Assembly: GCA_964612555.1 (NCBI GenBank)
Contig: CAZTBW010000004.1
Location: forward strand, 62,001 to 126,000
Direction of reading: 5' to 3'
Length of the DNA stretch: 64,000 bases
Source: DAOLCO01 sp964612555
Lineage (GTDB): Bacteria > Bdellovibrionota_C > UBA2361 > SZUA-149 > DAOLCO01
How positions within the stretch are numbered: the first letter of the stretch is position 1; every line of letters begins with the position of its first letter. Of the stretch, positions 63,012 through 64,000 are shown one piece after another. The position numbers and the translations under genes are program-made. The notes below the pieces were generated by a model. That model searched no databases. It worked only from the letters and a program-made list of their open reading frames with translations, and was not told the DNA's origin.

Positions 63012-64000
63012 ATGAAACATAAAAGCAGGAACCTCCAGACGCTTGCCATCCACGCAGGAACATCCCCAAATGAAATCACGGGTGCCATTGTTGAGCCTAT
63101 TGCGCAGTGTTCTGTCTATGCCCAAAAGTCTCCGGGTGAATTCTCCTATGACTATGGACGTTCCATGAACCCGAATTACTACCCTCTGGAAGACGCACTT
63201 GCCGCCCTTGAAGATGCCAAATACGCAACAGTAGCATCATCAGGGGTCGGAGCAATCACCTTGATTACCACACTGGTAAAAGCGGGAGACACCGTAATCA
63301 TACCTACTGATTTATACGGCGGTACATATCGTATTTTTGTTCAATTGTTTGGAACCTATGGGGTAAACTTCACTCAGGTAGACATGAGTGATCTAGGCAA
63401 AGTGGAAGAAGCACTAAAACAAGGCGCTGCCATGCTTTATGCAGAGTCGCCAACAAATCCGCTACTTCAAATATACGACCTTGAAGCACTCAGCTCACTT
63501 GCTAAAAAGTACAATGCGCTTAGCATTATGGATAACACCTTTGCGACTCCCGTTTTCCAAAATCCCATTGCACTTGGATTTGATGCGGTGTTGCACAGTG
63601 CATCAAAATATCTTGGTGGTCATTCCGACATTGTTGGTGGTGTCGTCATGACAAACAACCTTGCAATAAGGGAAAGGACGGATTTTGCAAGAAAATCAAT
63701 CGGGGTACATCCCGATCCACTCAGTATGTTTCTTCTCAGAAGAGGTTTAAAAACATTACCACTTCGTATGGAGCGACATCAGGAAAACGCCTTTGCCTTT
63801 GCCCGTTATCTTGAGACTCATCCTCTGATTTCAAAAGTTTTATATCCCGGACTGGAAAGCCACCCTCAGCATGAAATTGCTAAAAAACAAATGAAAGGAT
63901 TCAGTGGGATGGTCAGTGCGGAGTTTAACTTGTCTGAGTCTGACACCCATAAAGTTGTTTCACGATTTAATGTTATCACTTTAGCTGAAAGCCTTGGAGC
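63012..64000 (+). CDS. Cystathionine gamma-synthase/O-acetylhomoserine-lyase family enzyme, 3'-truncated
   Basis: 329 codons visible, cut by the right edge (family is about 380-430 residues). PLP-binding Lys199 in HSASKYLGGHSD, SSGVGAITLITTLVKAGD and RSMNPNYYPLEDALA are typical of the Cys/Met metabolism PLP family (MetB/MetC/MetZ/MetY). The enzyme forms or cleaves thioethers in methionine or cysteine synthesis, in the cytoplasm. Which reaction cannot be decided without the C-terminal substrate loop. Confidence 0.9.
   Translation, partial: MKHKSRNLQTLAIHAGTSPNEITGAIVEPIAQCSVYAQKSPGEFSYDYGRSMNPNYYPLEDALAALEDAKYATVASSGVGAITLITTLVKAGDTVIIPTDLYGGTYRIFVQLFGTYGVNFTQVDMSDLGKVEEALKQGAAMLYAESPTNPLLQIYDLEALSSLAKKYNALSIMDNTFATPVFQNPIALGFDAVLHSASKYLGGHSDIVGGVVMTNNLAIRERTDFARKSIGVHPDPLSMFLLRRGLKTLPLRMERHQENAFAFARYLETHPLISKVLYPGLESHPQHEIAKKQMKGFSGMVSAEFNLSESDTHKVVSRFNVITLAESLG

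Noticed and set aside
1..64000. CRISPR array, rRNA operon, prophage
   Set aside because: No regularly spaced repeats, no rRNA-like sequence, no phage structural, lysis or integrase genes.

Overview
The window looks like chromosomal core DNA of a moderately AT-rich, flagellated, Gram-negative bacterium. Evidence for an outer membrane and periplasm is several lipobox proteins, an OmpA-like peptidoglycan-binding protein, an EnvC-type amidase activator and a patatin. Evidence for aerobic metabolism is heme A synthase, an electron-transfer flavoprotein and a UbiE/MenG quinone methyltransferase. The order flhB-flhA-fleN-x-fliA behind a sigma-54 promoter, and the ftsE-ftsX-envC-ctpA-tlyA run, resemble deltaproteobacterial-type lineages (Bdellovibrionota, Desulfobacterota, SAR324 and relatives). 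No rRNA or lineage-specific marker fixes the taxon, so this placement is inference. I see no prophage, CRISPR array, rRNA operon or classical IS element.

Layout. 1-5.0 kb: a truncated lipoprotein gene, a CPBP protease, a membrane-anchored SH3-like protein and a patatin. 5.1-12.1 kb (minus): a cell-division and envelope block running secreted protein-ftsE-ftsX-envC-ctpA-tlyA, with thiL upstream. 12.2-20.5 kb: a pseudo-receiver protein, an inositol-phosphatase-family enzyme, aquaporin, an OmpA-like anchor, a trypsin-like protease, an MFS transporter and a METTL25-like methyltransferase. 20.0-26.3 kb: etfBA with a DUF192 protein, a J-domain chaperone, a trypsin-like lipoprotein, ubiE and a membrane protein. 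26.3-33.9 kb: a GT-C-like membrane protein, ppc, tRNA-Arg(UCU), rarA, a PIG-V-like mannosyltransferase and tRNA-Thr(UGU). 34.1-38.8 kb: a hybrid histidine kinase, then two unrecognised genes, the first with a hairpin-rich leader and a possible sigma-28 promoter. 38.9-43.1 kb: metF, ctaA, and feoA-feoB with a tiny FeoB-associated Cys-rich protein. 43.1-45.3 kb: a RAYT-type HUH transposase with nearby hairpins and an orphan gene. 45.5-51.6 kb: the flagellar export/regulation operon, a low-molecular-weight phosphatase and a 44-aa membrane peptide. 51.6-55.2 kb (minus): psd-hemC and sufS-sufU. 55.3-60.6 kb (minus): an amgK-murU-like pair, a penicillin-binding transpeptidase and a Cys-rich repeat protein. 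60.6-64 kb: rsmI, a polyprenyl diphosphate synthase, a DUF971 protein, a 34-aa peptide and a truncated trans-sulfuration enzyme.

The most distinctive items are: the AmgK-MurU-transpeptidase-Cys-rich cassette, which ties cell-wall sugar recycling to a transpeptidase and an uncharacterised protein; the RAYT gene with scattered palindromic repeats that could be its REP substrates; the perfect sigma-54 promoter for a flagellar operon lacking flhF; and the three-hairpin leader at about 37.20-37.28 kb.
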